A DNA stretch of 64,000 bases from Myrica gale (Eukaryota > Streptophyta > Magnoliopsida > Fagales > Myricaceae): contig OZ005617.1 of NCBI GenBank assembly GCA_963930655.1, forward strand, positions 2,730,501-2,794,500, read 5' to 3'. Positions 13,001 to 25,200 of this stretch are shown in pieces. Each line of letters starts with the position of its first letter. Within the stretch, counting starts at the first letter, position 1. A program made the translations under genes and the position numbers. The notes beneath the pieces are model-generated. The model was not told the DNA's origin. It was given only the letters and a program-made list of their open reading frames with translations, and made no database searches.

Positions 13001-13622
13001 TCACATTTTTGTTTATCTAAACATACTTTTTTTATACTCGCATTCTCCCAGAAAATAAATTTCAAAAACTCTCTTTTCAAACATCATTTACGTGGACTCC
13101 ATCATTCAAACAACCACCTAAGAAAATATATCTCAATTTTATTATTATTATACGTTTTTAAAACCAAACCACACAAAGTTTTCATTTTCACGGTCCATGT
13201 TTTTCAGACATGCTTAGCATGAGGGACCCGGCGGGCCCTATCAGCAGGATGGCCTTTTCACTCTTGACAGGATCCACCACGCTGGATGTTGCAGGGCGGA
13301 ACCTTTCCCTTTGCCCCTCTCTTTTTAGCTTTTTAGATTTCTATTGTTTTAAATTTTTTATTTGATGACCAACTTTTATTAAAATTAATATAAAATGTTT
13401 TTTTTATCTGATTGATCATTTCTACTTACTTTTACTAGACCGAATAAAAATAAAAACAAAAACAAAACACAATAATATTAATCTAGTAATTTCTTGACAT
13501 ATTCTAAACTCTCCTATTTCCGCGCTCAAAAATAGTAATTCTAAAAAATTTCTAAAATAGGGGCACTGTTCTGCTTACACCGTCATCGTTCTTTTGTCGC
13601 TTCTCGATATAGGATCCCATAT
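10039..13622. other. Intergenic region with degenerate repetitive DNA
   Basis: After the 3' flank of the RING gene I see no supported gene. From about 10900 to 11040 there are repeated 'agcggac/tccgct' motifs and from 12630 to 12790 GGTTCCGG-like repeats. These resemble the degenerate ends of plant DNA transposons, but no matching terminal repeats were found. 12161-12475 is GA-rich (separate entry). 12800-13200 is AT-rich and MITE-like, from 'ggccatgtttggct' to 'aaaccaaaccacac'. Confidence 0.45.
12161..12475. repeat. GA-rich simple repeat tract
   Basis: Long imperfect gagagagata/gagacagaga array. Open frames crossing it on both strands encode only low-complexity Arg/Glu or Ser/Leu sequence and are not genes. 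Confidence 0.85.
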
Positions 13623-13822
13623 GGCGTTTGTTTGCGGAAATATTAAGATTTTAGAAATTTTAATTATTTAGTTTTATGAAAAAATATAGTATTTTATAGA
13701 AAAGTGAGGAGAGAAGATTTAATTGAATAATATAATATTATTTTATAATTTAATGAAGAAAGTGATATTATTTTATGATTGTTTGAAAATATTGAAGTTT
13801 GGAGATATTAGGAACAAACGAC
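13623..13822. mobile_element. AT-rich MITE just upstream of the DUF810 gene
   Basis: Left end ggcgtttgtttgc pairs imperfectly with the right end (ggaacaaacgac). The interior is AT-rich and of the same length class as the other gtttg-ended elements in the window. It ends about 95 bp before the DUF810 start codon, so it may form part of that promoter. Confidence 0.5.
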
Positions 13823-13916
13823 TGTCTACATGCTTTATGCTCCTAGCGGCACTTTTCAGTCGAAAAACACAGCGTCATCTTTATTTTACCCGCTTCTTTC
13901 CTCGCTCGCGGCTCTG

Positions 13917-16900
13917 ATGGAAAATCCTTCCCTGAGTTCCCTTCTATTTGAGCGGTACCGTGGAGACCGCCGGAGGCTCTTAGAGTTCCTCTTATCCTTG
14001 GGTTTGATCAAGGAGCTCCGAACCTCGGCCGGCCCCATCACCGCTGTCTCCGACGTCGATTTGGATAACTTGAGTGTCGATTATGTACTTCACTGCATAA
14101 AATCTGGTCAGTGTTAATTCAACTTCCGCTCTGTTTGGTACCCGAGAAAAGAGAAGGAAGAACGAAAGCTAGCTCTAGGGAAGTTGTAGAAATGTTTTGC
14201 TCTCTTTGTCAGCCTAGGAAATTATGGACTCTTTCGTTTTACTGTAGCCATTGAATGTTGATTATTTCTTATTGACCAAACAGAGTCGGAACGTATTTTA
14301 ATTTCTCAGGGTGAATTTTGTCTCACTGAGTGAATTGGTCTTGTATCGTGGCTATTAGGTGGAGTGGTTGATATTTCTGAAGCAACAACAGAGTACTTCG
14401 ATGAATCTTCTTACCCAGTAACGGTAAGCAAAGACTCCTATGTTGAATTGTGTCGTGTCAACCTTTTATTAAGCTACAAGTGGTGGCGTACTTTTATGGT
14501 TACGCGATTTTTGTATTCACTTTGTACGTTTAGTAGCTGAGGACATACTTGACGTAGTTTTTGAATTCGAAATTATTAGATAATAGCTGGAAATTTCATA
14601 TAGGTGCTTGATACTTGAAAAAGGCAAATGCAGAACTGTGGTTGGAATAATACGCTTTTTTTGAAGATCCTTTGCTGTTTGGTTTCTGCATATTCTACCT
14701 GTACTTTGAAGCCTTTGAAGCCTGTAGTAGATGGGAAAATTCCTCCACTAGGATTACCTAGCCTGAATGCAGGTATTTGTTTGTTTATGTTGATCTGGTT
14801 ATGACGTAGAAAAAGTTGTCATGTAACAGTTTCATAGTTTGTGTAGTCTTGTGGTGTAATTTGGTAGTCATCCTGTAAAAACATTCTTTTTTTTTTTTTC
14901 TGGTTCTTGTGGTGCTCTCTGAATGTGTATATTTATCTTCTGAAGCCTTTTTTTTTTTAATCTTGAAGGATTGTCGGATGATGACTTGCAGAAATCTGCC
15001 TACGAGATATTGCTTGCATCTTTGGTATTTTCAGGGTAATCTCTTTCTTTCTCTCAATCGCTTGAGTGTGTGTGTGTGTGTGCAATTGTTTTCCACTTAG
15101 TTCCTTTCTTTTTCTCTTTGGTTTCTCAATCTCTTTTCTCTTATCTACATATGACTAGTGTCGAAGTACATACAATTGAGGATAGGAAGAAAGAAAAGAG
15201 TTCTAAACTTCTGTCAGGGTTGAAGAGCAAAAGGGATAATCAGCAGTCTCAGTCTCAAGGAGGACATTCAGAGCTCGTTGATACCATCCGCATTCAGATG
15301 CAGGCAAGCTGTAATTTCATGTCATTAGTAAATGCTAGATGTAATACTTCTTTGCATGAAATCTCAGAATGGAAGTTCCCGGAAACTCAGCTTCCCATGC
15401 GGACATTACAGTTTAAAGATATACTGATTTTAAATATTTTAAATATCTAACTGTCAACGGACAGCATAACTGGCCAATTTATGGTCAATTCAAATTCAAA
15501 ATCGAACGTTATTATTTTCCTCTCCGAACGTCTCCGATTATTTCCTTGTATAGCTTCATCGGTTATTTTCCTTTGATTGTACAACTTTTATTTCCTTAGC
15601 TAGAATCTATGTAATTACAGCGATGTAATCTTCCTATATAAGAGAAGGTCTCAACGAAGACAAAGTACAGTTTTTCTCCAAATCTCTCTAAAGTTATCAT
15701 GGTATCAGAGCCTTTCCATAAACTAAGTTTTTCGTTTCTGAGTGTCTTGTTTCTTTCTTAGACTTACTTGGTTTGAGACTCGTTTGTGCTTCGTGAGATT
15801 CTGGCTCATTCCCGATCTTAGTTTCCCGTCTCTTTTTGAGGGATTCTAGTTCATTCTCGATCTTTGATTCTCTGTCGGTACGATTCGTTTCAGAGAGAAT
15901 TTTTATTTCGTCGTGGGTGTTGTCTCGGACCGCTGTTCTGCTGGTGCTCTTGGTGGATCTCGACTCCCGTTGTTGTCGCAGCTCTTGGGGTGCTGTTCGT
16001 TCTCGCAGATTTTCTCGTTGGGTGCTGTCGATCTCGTCTATCACTGTCGCAGCTTCTTGGCCCGTTGGATCTCGGTCCTTCTTGGCTCAGTTTGCTGTTC
16101 TTGGCCATTTCATTTCGGATTCGCAGCTTCTCCTGGTTATCCTCTCTTTATTTGTCGTATTTGATCTGCCGCTGCTCTTACTGTAGTGGGTGATATTTTT
16201 TTCCAGCGGTGATATTATTGACGTGTGGCTTTATTGTTTTTGGGTGACATTCTTGTTGCTGTTGGCTTGGGAGAGCCACACGTGTGGCTTGGCAGAGACC
16301 TGTGCAGATTCACGTAGTGCTGTTACAATGCAGATTCACGTGAAATACTTTTCCTAGTGGGTGTTTGATATGTGATTTTTGGATTGTGCAGATTCACGTA
16401 GTGCTGTTACAGTGCCGATTCACGTGAGCTACTTTTCCACTAGTGGGTGTTTGATTGTGATTTTTTTAATACTATTCTGTTGTATTAATGAGGCCATATT
16501 ATTGTGGGTGTTGACTCTGTTGGGGATATTATCGTTGGCGTGAGCTTATTACTCTTGTCTCTATCTCATGACGTCTGATAAGTCAGATGCATTCTTCGTC
16601 CGCCTTAATGGCAAAAATTATTCGGCTTGGGCTTTTCAGTTTAAAGTCTTTGTCACTGGCAAGGGTCTATGGGGTCATGTTGATGGCAGTAGTCCTTCGC
16701 CCGATAAAGACAAAGAAAAAGAGCAACATGTCAAGTGGGTGGTCCATGACGCTTAAGTTATGTCATGGATTATCGGGTCGGTTGAGCCCCATATTGTTCT
16801 GAATCTTCGACTATCCAAAACTGCTGCTGAAATGTGGACCTACTTGAAGAAGCTCTATAGTCAAACAAATAATGCTCGCAGGTTTCCGTTAGAGCTTGAG

Positions 16901-19900
16901 TTATCAACTCTTACCCAGGACAAACTCTCTATCTCAGATTTCTATTCTCTTTTCATGAATCTTTGGACTGAGTATACTGATATTATCTATGCTACTATAC
17001 CTCCTGACGGCCTTGCTGCAGTTCAATCCGTGCATGAAACCAGTATGAGAGATCAGTTTCTTGTGAAACTCCGATCGGAATTTGAAGCCATAGGATCTAA
17101 TCTCATGAACAGAGAGACTGTTCCCACTTTGGATGCTTGTCTGAGCGATCTCTTTCGTGAAGAGCAACGTCTTCTTACTCACACAACCGTGGACCAGCGT
17201 CAGTCCACTTCTGCACCTTCTTGTGGCTTATGCTGTGCAGGGAGGAACCGTGGGAGGGACCTGAGTACTGTTCAGTGCTTTAGTTGCAAGGGATTTGGTC
17301 ATTATGCTACCAATTGCCCTAAAAAGTTCTGTCATTACTGCAAAAAACTTGGTCACATCATCAAGGAGTGCTCTATCTGACCTCCAAAGAAGTCAGAAAA
17401 AGCCTACAATGTCTCAATTGACTCTTCAAGTGCTTTTAGCGTATGCAACTACAGCTTCGCCTACACCGAATGTTCCAAGTCTCGTTCAATCCATAACTCC
17501 ATAAATGATTCAACAAATGATTGTTTCTGCATTCTCTGCATTAGGGGTATCAAGTAAAAAAATTTCATTCTCACAACCTTGGTATTTTGATTCTGGAGCT
17601 TCCCACCATATGACCAATAGTGTTGTTCCTCTTACCAATGTCCAAAAGTATACAGGAAATCTTAAAATTCATACGGCCGATGGCAGTCCGTCTATCACTG
17701 TTGTTGGTGATGTTTCTCCTTCGTTAACCAATGTTTTTGTTTCTCCTGGTCTTTCTACTAATCTTGTTTCCGTGGGTCAGTTGGTTGACAATGGTTGTCA
17801 CGTCCAATTTTCTCAATCTGGTTGTGTTGTGTAGGATGAAGTATCGGGAAGATGATCGCGAAGGAGCCTAAAGCGAGACGTCTTTTTCCTTTGCATTTTC
17901 CCTTATCTCCTTTACCTTTGAATTTTATTTCTTGTCATTCTGTTCAAATTGATAACCGAATGTGGCCTAAGCGCTTAGGACATCCAAATACTTGTACTTC
18001 ATACTTTGTTACATTCTGGTTTACTTGGGAATAAAGAATCACCTTCACTTAATGATGTTCATTTTGATTGCAATTCTTGTAAACTTGGGAAAAGCAAAAC
18101 TCTGCCTTTTCCAGCGCACTCTCCTCAAGAAGTTCGCCCTTTTGAATTGATCCATTGTGACGTATGGGGCATGTCACCTGTAATCTCGCATGCTCACTAC
18201 AAATATTTTGTCACCTTCATTGATGACTATAGTAGATTTACTTGGATATATTTTCTCCATTCTTAGGGTGAGGTCTTCTCTGTGTTTAAGATTTTCTTTG
18301 CTAATCTAGAAACTCAATTTTCTGCAAAGATAAAAGTTCTGCGTTCAGATAATGGGGGAGAATACATGTCTGATGTTTTTCAAGAATTCCTTCAAACTAA
18401 AGGGATCATTTCTCAGCGTTCTTGCCCATCCACACCACAACAAAATGGTGTGGCTGAGAGAAAGAATCACCATCTCCTAGATGTTGTTCGCACACTTCTT
18501 CTTGAGTCCTCCGTGTCATCTCGCTTCCGGTGTGAAGCTCTCTCCACGGTTGTTCACCTCATCAACCGCTTACCTTCTCCATCCTTGGGCAATGTATCTC
18601 CTTTCCTCCGTTTATTTGGTTATGCTCCGCAATATTCTAATCTTCGTATTTTTGGTTGTCTGTTTTGTTCATCTCCTAGCTCACAAACGCACTAAACTCA
18701 CAGCTCAATCGGTTAAGTGTGCTTTTCTAGGCTATTTTGTTTCCCAAAAATGATTCATCTGTTATGATCCTCACCTTCGTAGAACTCGTATTTCTCGGAA
18801 TGTTGTTTTTGTGGAAAATCAGTATTTTTTCACCACTCATTGTGATCAAAACTTTCCATCACAATCTGTTTTGCCTATGTTTTCGGATTCTCCTGCAGCT
18901 TTCCCCAGTCCAAAACCTCTCTTAGTGTATCGAAGACGCACACCTGCACCAGATCCTCCTATGGCTTCCCTCGATCATTCCTCGGCTGCTGGTCCTGTGT
19001 CAGCTCCTACCAATGGCCTTGCACCTCTAAGACAAAGTACACGCGTTCGCAGACCCCCAGATCGGTTTGGTTTCTCTTCTCCTTTCTCCTTCACAGCCAC
19101 TTTGTCCACCATTCCTATTCCCTCATCTTATAAACAGGTCATGGAACATGAGTGTTGACAGAAAGCAATGGATGCAGAGCTCCAAGCACTTGAAGAAAAT
19201 CACACTTGGGACGTTGTGACCTGCCCTTCTTCTGTGAAACCAATTGGCAGTAAATGAGTCTTCTCTATCAAGCTCCGGTCAGACGGATCTTTAGACCGCT
19301 ACAAGGCTCGATTGGTGGCTCTTGGGAATAAACAAGAATATGGTCTGGACTATGATGAGACCTTCGCTCCTGTGGCCAAGATGACCACTGTGCGCACCCT
19401 TCTGGCACTTGCTGCCTCTCAATCCTGGCCATTACATCAGATGGATGTCAAGAATGCTTTCGTACATGGAGATCTTCAGGAAGAAGTTTACATGAGACTC
19501 TCTTCCGGTATGCCTACCTCTTCTCCCAATGATGTTTGTAAATTAAACCGTTCTTTGTATGGTTTGAAACAAGCTCCACGGGCTTGGTTTGAAAAATTTT
19601 GAAGCACTCTACGTGGCTTCTCATTCACCCAAAGTCAGTATGATTCCTCCTTATTTCTACAAAAGACAGCTACTGGTTTAGTTCATCTTCTTGTTTATGT
19701 GGACGACATTATCATTACTGGTTCTGATCTTGGTGCCATTTCTAAGCTACAACAGCTACTACATACCACCTTCCATATGAAGGATCTCGGTCATCTCACC
19801 TACTTCTTGGGTTTGGAGGTCCATCGTCAGCCACAAGGCATTTTCTTAACTCAGAGCAAATGTATTCAGGACCTTGTCACTTTAGCTGGCCTCACCGAGA

Positions 19901-22900
19901 CTTCCCCTGTGGATACCCCTATGGAAATAAATGTCAAATATCGGAGTAATGAAGGCGACCTTCTTGATGATCCCACTCTTTACCGACGGTTGGTTGGTAC
20001 TCTTATCTACCTCACTGTCACTCAGCCCGACATATCTTATGTTGTTCATACTGTCAGCAAGTTTATGCGATCTCCGCGGCATCTTCACCTAGCCGCTATC
20101 TGTCGAATCATTCGTTATCTTCTTGGCTCTCCTACTCGTGGTTTGTTTTTCCCTGCCAATGCGTCACTTCAGCTGCAAGCATATTGCGATGCTGACTGGG
20201 CTGGCTGTCCCGATACTCGAAAATCCATTACCGGATGGTGCATGTTCCTTGGTGACTCTCTTATCTCTTGGAAGTGTAAGAAGCAAGACTGTGTCTCTAA
20301 GTCCTCTACTGAAGCTGAGTACCGTGCCATGTCTGCTGCCTGCTCCGAAATTATCTGGCTACGTGGTCTCCTCACTGAACTTAGCTTCTCACAGGCACAT
20401 CCTACCCCTCTTCATGGCGACAACACAAGTGCCATCCAAATTGCTGCCAATCCTGTCTTCCATGAGTGGACCAAACACATTGAAGTTGACTGTCATTCCA
20501 TTCGCGAAGCATTTGATCGCAAAGTGATCACCCTCCCACACATTTCCACCACTCTACAGGTTGCCGATATCTTCACCAAACCCATGACACGTCAGAGCCA
20601 TCAATTTCTTGTTAGCAAATTGATGCTCATCAACTTACCCGCATCAATTTGAGGGGGGATGTTAACGGACAGCATAGTTGGCCAATTTATGGTCAATTCA
20701 AATTCAAAATCGAACATTATTATTTTCCTCTCCGAACGTCTCCGATTATTTCCTTGTATAGCTTCATCGGTTATTTTCCTTTGATTGTACAACTTTTATT
20801 TCCTTAGCTAGAATCTATGTAATTACAGCGATGTAATCTTCCTATATAAGAGAAGGTCTCAACGAAGACAAAGTACAGTTTTTCTCCAAATCTCTCTAAA
20901 GTTATCACTAACTACATTTGACAACTATAATACTGACCTTAGACATACAAATATCTTCAAATGATCCATAGCTATCTAACTTCCTGTAATCGGTATGCAT
21001 TTGTGGGGTCTGAAAGAGCTCTTCTTGACCTGAAATACATGTTTATATATACTATTAAGGCCTGGATGAGAATTTTTGATCTTATGTTCCAGTTTTACCT
21101 GTTTGCTTCTGTATTAATTTTGGTGCTTGCATTTTATAGTTGCTGTTGATTGGATATAAGGTGGTTGTTTCTTGTAAATGCTCGTGTACTTGCCTTGTTA
21201 ACTTTTATGAATATCAATGAGACTCGAGGAAAAATAAATTCAACTATTTAAATTTTTCTTTAGCGTTATCATCTACTCTAAGAAAATGATAGCTAGTTAT
21301 TGCATACTTAATTTGATGATGGACGTGGATAATGCTCGCCTAGCTAGTAGTCTCTGTGAATGAATGGTCACTTTATGCACAAGAACAATTTCAGCCTCAA
21401 TTCTAAGGTCCTTTTTTATGTCTTGAGTTCTGAGTTTTTCATCCTCGTTGTTGTCATCATTGTTCTGTTTTGGTATTGCATTTTTTGTTTCAAACTAAAT
21501 TTCATTACGAAATATTTTGGTATCAGTTTTTCTGTGGTTCAGTATTACCATGTTCTTTTTGTTTGTGATGAATTTTTTTTTTGGTTTATCTTTTTGGACA
21601 TTACTTATCATCTTCCCTAGCCTTAACATTGTGACAAGTGAAACAGTAAGCCTTCTTTTAATATCAATTGTTTGCTTTCATAAATAGCTTCATAACATAC
21701 TTAGACTCAGTATGGTGCTGCAGTCGATAACTCAGCTAAGGAGAAGAGTATTTACGTTAATGACTTCAATCTGCTCTAGCCTAATTGTTTAAACCACTGC
21801 TTCAATTAAAGAGGCGAGTTATTATTTCCTTGCTAGATTTCAGAAGCAATGGATGTATGCATAAGGCAAAGCTTGACACAATTGGCTGCCAGGAGAATGT
21901 GGGGAACAATTGATATTCCTCACATTTTGTTGGGACTCTTGAATATCATCTTCAAGTCTGATTTTAGTAATGGAAAGTCTTATATGCAGTGGAAGAGTAG
22001 ACAGGCAATCCTCAACTTTGCTAAATCTTTAATTATGTACTGTGGGTAGGAATTATCAACATATAATACATATTGTATTCGACGTTTACATGGCTCTCCA
22101 AGTGGCTTTATGTTAGACTATAAGAATTGTTTCTGTTATTTATCAAATGAGAGATGGTCATTTTAAGGTTGAACTCACGGTATTGTTTGCAACCATTTTA
22201 TAGGCATGTATCTTAGAAGAGCTTCTTTATTTTTCTTCAAATCTTGAAGCATCTGAGAGTGTAATTGTTCAGAGTTCTCTTGCCAAGGTTAGAAATTTTA
22301 AGGTATGTTCCTGTCTTGTGTTTAATATTATTTAAATGCAAGTAATACTTGTTAAGCAATAATGGATGGCTTGGAAGGCTTTCTGGATTTTTTCAGACAA
22401 TCCTATAATAGATCCTTGCCCCTTGGTCTGTTGGATATTGTAGGAGTGGGACAGTATGTCACCTTCTGAACGTGCTGAGTTTCTTTCCTCTATAAAACAA
22501 GTGGCTTTAAAGTTTTCATCTCTACCTGGAAAATTTGGTGTACAGGGTGAAACCTATTATTGGACCGCTGATTACAGCTTGAACATTCGAATTTATGAGA
22601 AATTACTTTTCAGTGTGTTTGATGTCCTTGATGAAGGCCAACTCATCATGGTATTTGTGTTCTTATCTTAGTTTGAGCTAAGAAGTTTTGTCACATAATT
22701 TCATTTGTATTCATGCCCGGTTTTTTACATGAGTTTAGGAATCTGATGAACTCCTGATGCTCATCAAATTGACCTGGCGAACTTTGGGTATCACACAGAA
22801 ATTGCACAATGCAATATATGGGTGGGTCCTTTTCCAGCAGGTATAGATTATCTCGACGGCTGTTAATGTTCACGAAGCATATTTTGTTGATGTCACCATT

Positions 22901-24695
22901 TAAATGAATCTTCAATCAAGATTTTGAGTTAATCCTCAACTTTTATAGTGTGTGTAGGCAATATAAAATTTTGTTTTACACTGGTTGTATTTGTTGCAGT
23001 TGTTTATTAAGTTTAAAAGAACAGTGAAATGTTTTCCTGGCCACAGTTGTAAATGGAAATGATTGTTTTCTTTCATTGTTCCTTATCAGTAGAATGGTAG
23101 TTTGTTCGCCATTTCCATGATGTCTAGATAAAGATATGGATTAATGTTTCCAACAAATAATTGGTGCTTCTGCTATATATTTGTTTAGCTCTAGTTTCCT
23201 GAACATTTTTGGTTTAGATGTGCATAGTAGCTGGTGGGGGATTCGCAATAAGGCCAGGCTTTAAGCCCATGCCATGTGGACTTGGTAGGTGACGATGTGA
23301 GCCTATCAGTCTTTGAGCTGAGCTGGCTTTTCTCAGAATTAAGCATGCCTGAAAGATTAGATGGTTACTTTTTATATGAATAAAGAGTGATCAAGTAGGG
23401 TCTAGCTGATTCTCAAGTTGACTAATGATGGATAGGTAGGAATGGCAGGAGCCGCTTTCACTGCATGCTTCTGATAGAGAGCTGTAGAATCCTAGATTTC
23501 ATTTCCCACCACACATTGTAATGCTTCAATGGATTTCTTTCTAACCACGGATTTTAAACCTTCGATGATAGTTTCATTTTTAACCACAAATTACAATCAT
23601 TCAAAGTGTTCGTAATTCGAAGTTGTCTGCTTTATGTATTAGTTTTACATAGACAAAATTCTTTCCAATCCTGTTGTATAAAGGTTGCCTGAGTGTAGAA
23701 CAATGTTTAACCCTGATAGAGATTTTTTTTCCATGTCCATATCAAAAATTTGAATGGCACAGAATTATTTGAGAAAATTGCAGTAGTGATTTGAGTAGAT
23801 GTGTTTGCCTTTTGAGGTAGATGTGACTAGAATTTACTTGAAATAGGATATCGGAAGTCGGGATATGTGACTTAAACATCAGTATGCCAATTGACAAATG
23901 TTTACTTAATTACATGGACCATTGGTGTGAATTTTTTACATACACGTCATCATCTAGCTGCATTAACCTTGCCCTGTTGTGTGGTTATTACCAGCACACA
24001 GCAAGGTTTTTTGGGGAACTAAGACGCAGCAGACTTGACAATGTAGTTTTGTTCATTTTAAGGTTCGACCTCCCTCTCGCCTCCACTTGGGGCCAAACGT
24101 ACTCATTAGAAGCACGCACACAGGGCTATGTTCGTCTTTGTGTGGGAGGTTGTAATCATGAAAGTCTTGTAGTTGTACAGGTGTTTTAGGATGTCACTTT
24201 CTTCTGCAAAGTTGAATTACCTTGGCTTATAAGATATTCTTGGGAGGGATGTCTAATCCCAACTTATAGTAAACAGAAGAAATGCAATTATAGTTAATGT
24301 TACAATAAGTATTATGCATACCTGCAATATGGATATGAAGGTCATCATAATATACTTTCCCAGTTGCTGTAAAGTTCACAACAAGTTTTATTTATCATAC
24401 TCTCCTTTGTTTCCTCGTTTTTAATGCAAAGTACCCTATAACTTGCCATATTCCTTTATTAAAGTATGTAGGGACAGATGAGGCTGTGCTATTAGAATAT
24501 GCTCTTCTTGAGTTGCAGAAGGTTCTATCTGCTGAAAAAGGCAGTGTGGAGGAAGAGCGTTACATGGATAGCCTTGCCTGTTCAAGGCAATGTAATGGGA
24601 ATGAAATGAAATTGAATTTGGTGCAGGCTATTTTCTTTACGATTAGCAGTTGGTGTGACAGCAAACTGCAAGATTATCATCTGCATTACAGTCAG
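13917..24695 (+). CDS. DUF810 / UNC-13-like protein, N-terminal part only (truncated; At4g11670 type)
   Basis: Ten exons read in frame: 13917-14106, 14359-14423, about 14712-14772, 14969-15035, 15159-15303, 21837-22004, 22204-22302, 22444-22650, 22739-22840 and 24465-24695, giving about 445 residues. Recognisable stretches are [71 protein letters not shown] and [14 protein letters not shown]. Plant DUF810 proteins, such as PATROL1, carry a MUN-like region and act in membrane trafficking. They are usually about 1,000 residues or longer, so more than half is missing. A remnant of the next exon (SKKTRDYN, near 24755) lacks a consistent splice phase and nothing homologous follows. Introns 5 and 6 appear to use GC donors. 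The start of exon 3 is uncertain. Probably a pseudogene or a shortened gene. Confidence 0.8.
15452..15699 (+). repeat. 5' LTR of the copia element
   Basis: Begins TGTCAACGGACAGC and ends AAAGTTATCA. It contains a TATA-like 'cctatataagagaagg' about 60 bp from its 3' end, the likely promoter of the element. Confidence 0.97.
15700..15712 (+). other. Primer binding site
   Basis: tggtatcagagcc, complementary to the 3' end of initiator tRNA-Met, starts at the base immediately after the 5' LTR. Confidence 0.93.
16568..17380 (+). pseudogene. Copia gag (capsid/nucleocapsid), broken
   Basis: Starts [18 protein letters not shown], typical of plant copia gag, followed by a UBN2-like region. Two zinc knuckles of CX2CX4HX4C type are visible near the end ([14 protein letters not shown] and [14 protein letters not shown]). 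A TAA at 16754-16756 interrupts the frame; the same frame continues from 16760 and stops at a TGA at 17378-17380. The downstream protease is in another frame, so an indel lies between about 17370 and 17500. Confidence 0.9.
17505..18695 (+). pseudogene. Copia protease and integrase region, broken
   Basis: The aspartic protease active-site motif DSGAS occurs in [18 protein letters not shown]-pre-integrase piece ([10 protein letters not shown]) lies in a shifted frame near 17960. The integrase catalytic region follows with [25 protein letters not shown] and a downstream glutamate in [11 protein letters not shown], the DDE arrangement. Stops at 17832-17834 (TAG) and 18264-18266 (TAG), plus frame excursions around 17834-18006 and near 18680, disrupt it. 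Confidence 0.9.
18811..20652 (+). pseudogene. Copia reverse transcriptase and RNase H region, broken
   Basis: The RT carries [39 protein letters not shown] and the catalytic YVDD box near 19694-19705. RNase H shows [25 protein letters not shown] and LHGDNTSAI. The RNase H part is one open frame to 20652. TGA codons at 19156-19158, 19255-19257 and 19600-19602 break the RT. The stop at 20650-20652 precedes the polypurine tract directly, so the 3' end is native. Confidence 0.92.
20660..20907 (+). repeat. 3' LTR of the copia element
   Basis: Same length as the 5' LTR. Four differences were noted by eye, all within the first 60 bp: C/T at base 4, A/G and C/T near bases 18-19, and G/A near base 57. 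The 3' flank repeats CTAAC. Confidence 0.97.
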
Positions 24696-25024
24696 GTCAA
24701 TATCTATTCATCAATAGTGTTCCTATGCTTGGATTCAACTGTTCTGGTCTACTTTAGTAAAAAAACTCGAGATTATAACACAGTCAAGTAAATGGCTAGT
24801 ACTCCTTTGTTGCTTGCCTAATTTTACTAGGAACATCACTGATACTCGTAAAGACCCATATTCGCTTAGAAAAAGAAAAAGAAAAAGTAAAGACCCATAT
24901 TCAGATTTCCCTTTCATGCCATATGCGCTTGTCCCCCTCTTTTTCTTCCTTTCTGTCATGATAACTATGAAGTGGAATTGCAGAAATAGGCAACTAAGCT
25001 GATTAATTGATTATATTTCCGCAG

Positions 25025-25200
25025 AATACGACGACAGTCCATCAGAGGATTCGGATTCGGCTTTCAGATCGCCTGCCATATCTGATCTTCTCAAGCGGAG
25101 CTCCTCATTTCATTGGACTACGAAGGGTCAAAGTAGTTTCAAATCATTTAAGAAGAAACTCCAAGAAGCAACGTACGATTTCAGGAACATGGCCTGGTAA
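25025..25200 (+). CDS. Orphan 3' exon of unrecognised protein
   Basis: After an acceptor (ttccgcag) a frame reads EYDDSPSEDSDSAFRSP, then SDLLKRSSSFHW and SFKKKLQEATYDFRNMAW, ending in TAA at 25198-25200. An acidic/serine stretch followed by a basic, FKKK-rich tail looks like real coding sequence, but I do not recognise the family, and it does not resemble the DUF810 C-terminus expected here. It may be spliced to the truncated DUF810 transcript or be a captured fragment. The frame reported by simple ORF calling here is a different, less protein-like one. Confidence 0.35.

Larger units (their letters stand above)
15452..20907 (+). mobile_element. Ty1/copia LTR retrotransposon, structurally complete but coding-defective
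   Basis: Two 248-bp LTRs (TG...CA) flank a 5-kb interior. The target duplication CTAAC is perfect (15447-15451 and 20908-20912). A tRNA-Met-type primer binding site (tggtatcagagcc) directly follows the left LTR and a purine tract (gaggggggat) directly precedes the right LTR. The domain order is gag, protease, integrase, reverse transcriptase, RNase H, which defines Copia. The element lies in the sense direction inside an intron of the DUF810 gene. By eye the LTRs differ at four positions, all transitions. The coding region has at least seven stop codons and several frame changes, so it cannot make its own proteins. Confidence 0.97.

Noticed and set aside
15836..16193. Overlapping 83-116-residue frames after the copia 5' LTR
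   Set aside because: This is the untranslated leader of the copia element; the frames lack any gag-like feature and gag begins at 16568.
24064..24076. A pol III B-box-like ggttcgacctccc, suggesting another SINE or tRNA
   Set aside because: No matching A box, tRNA fold, poly-A tail or target duplication was found around it.
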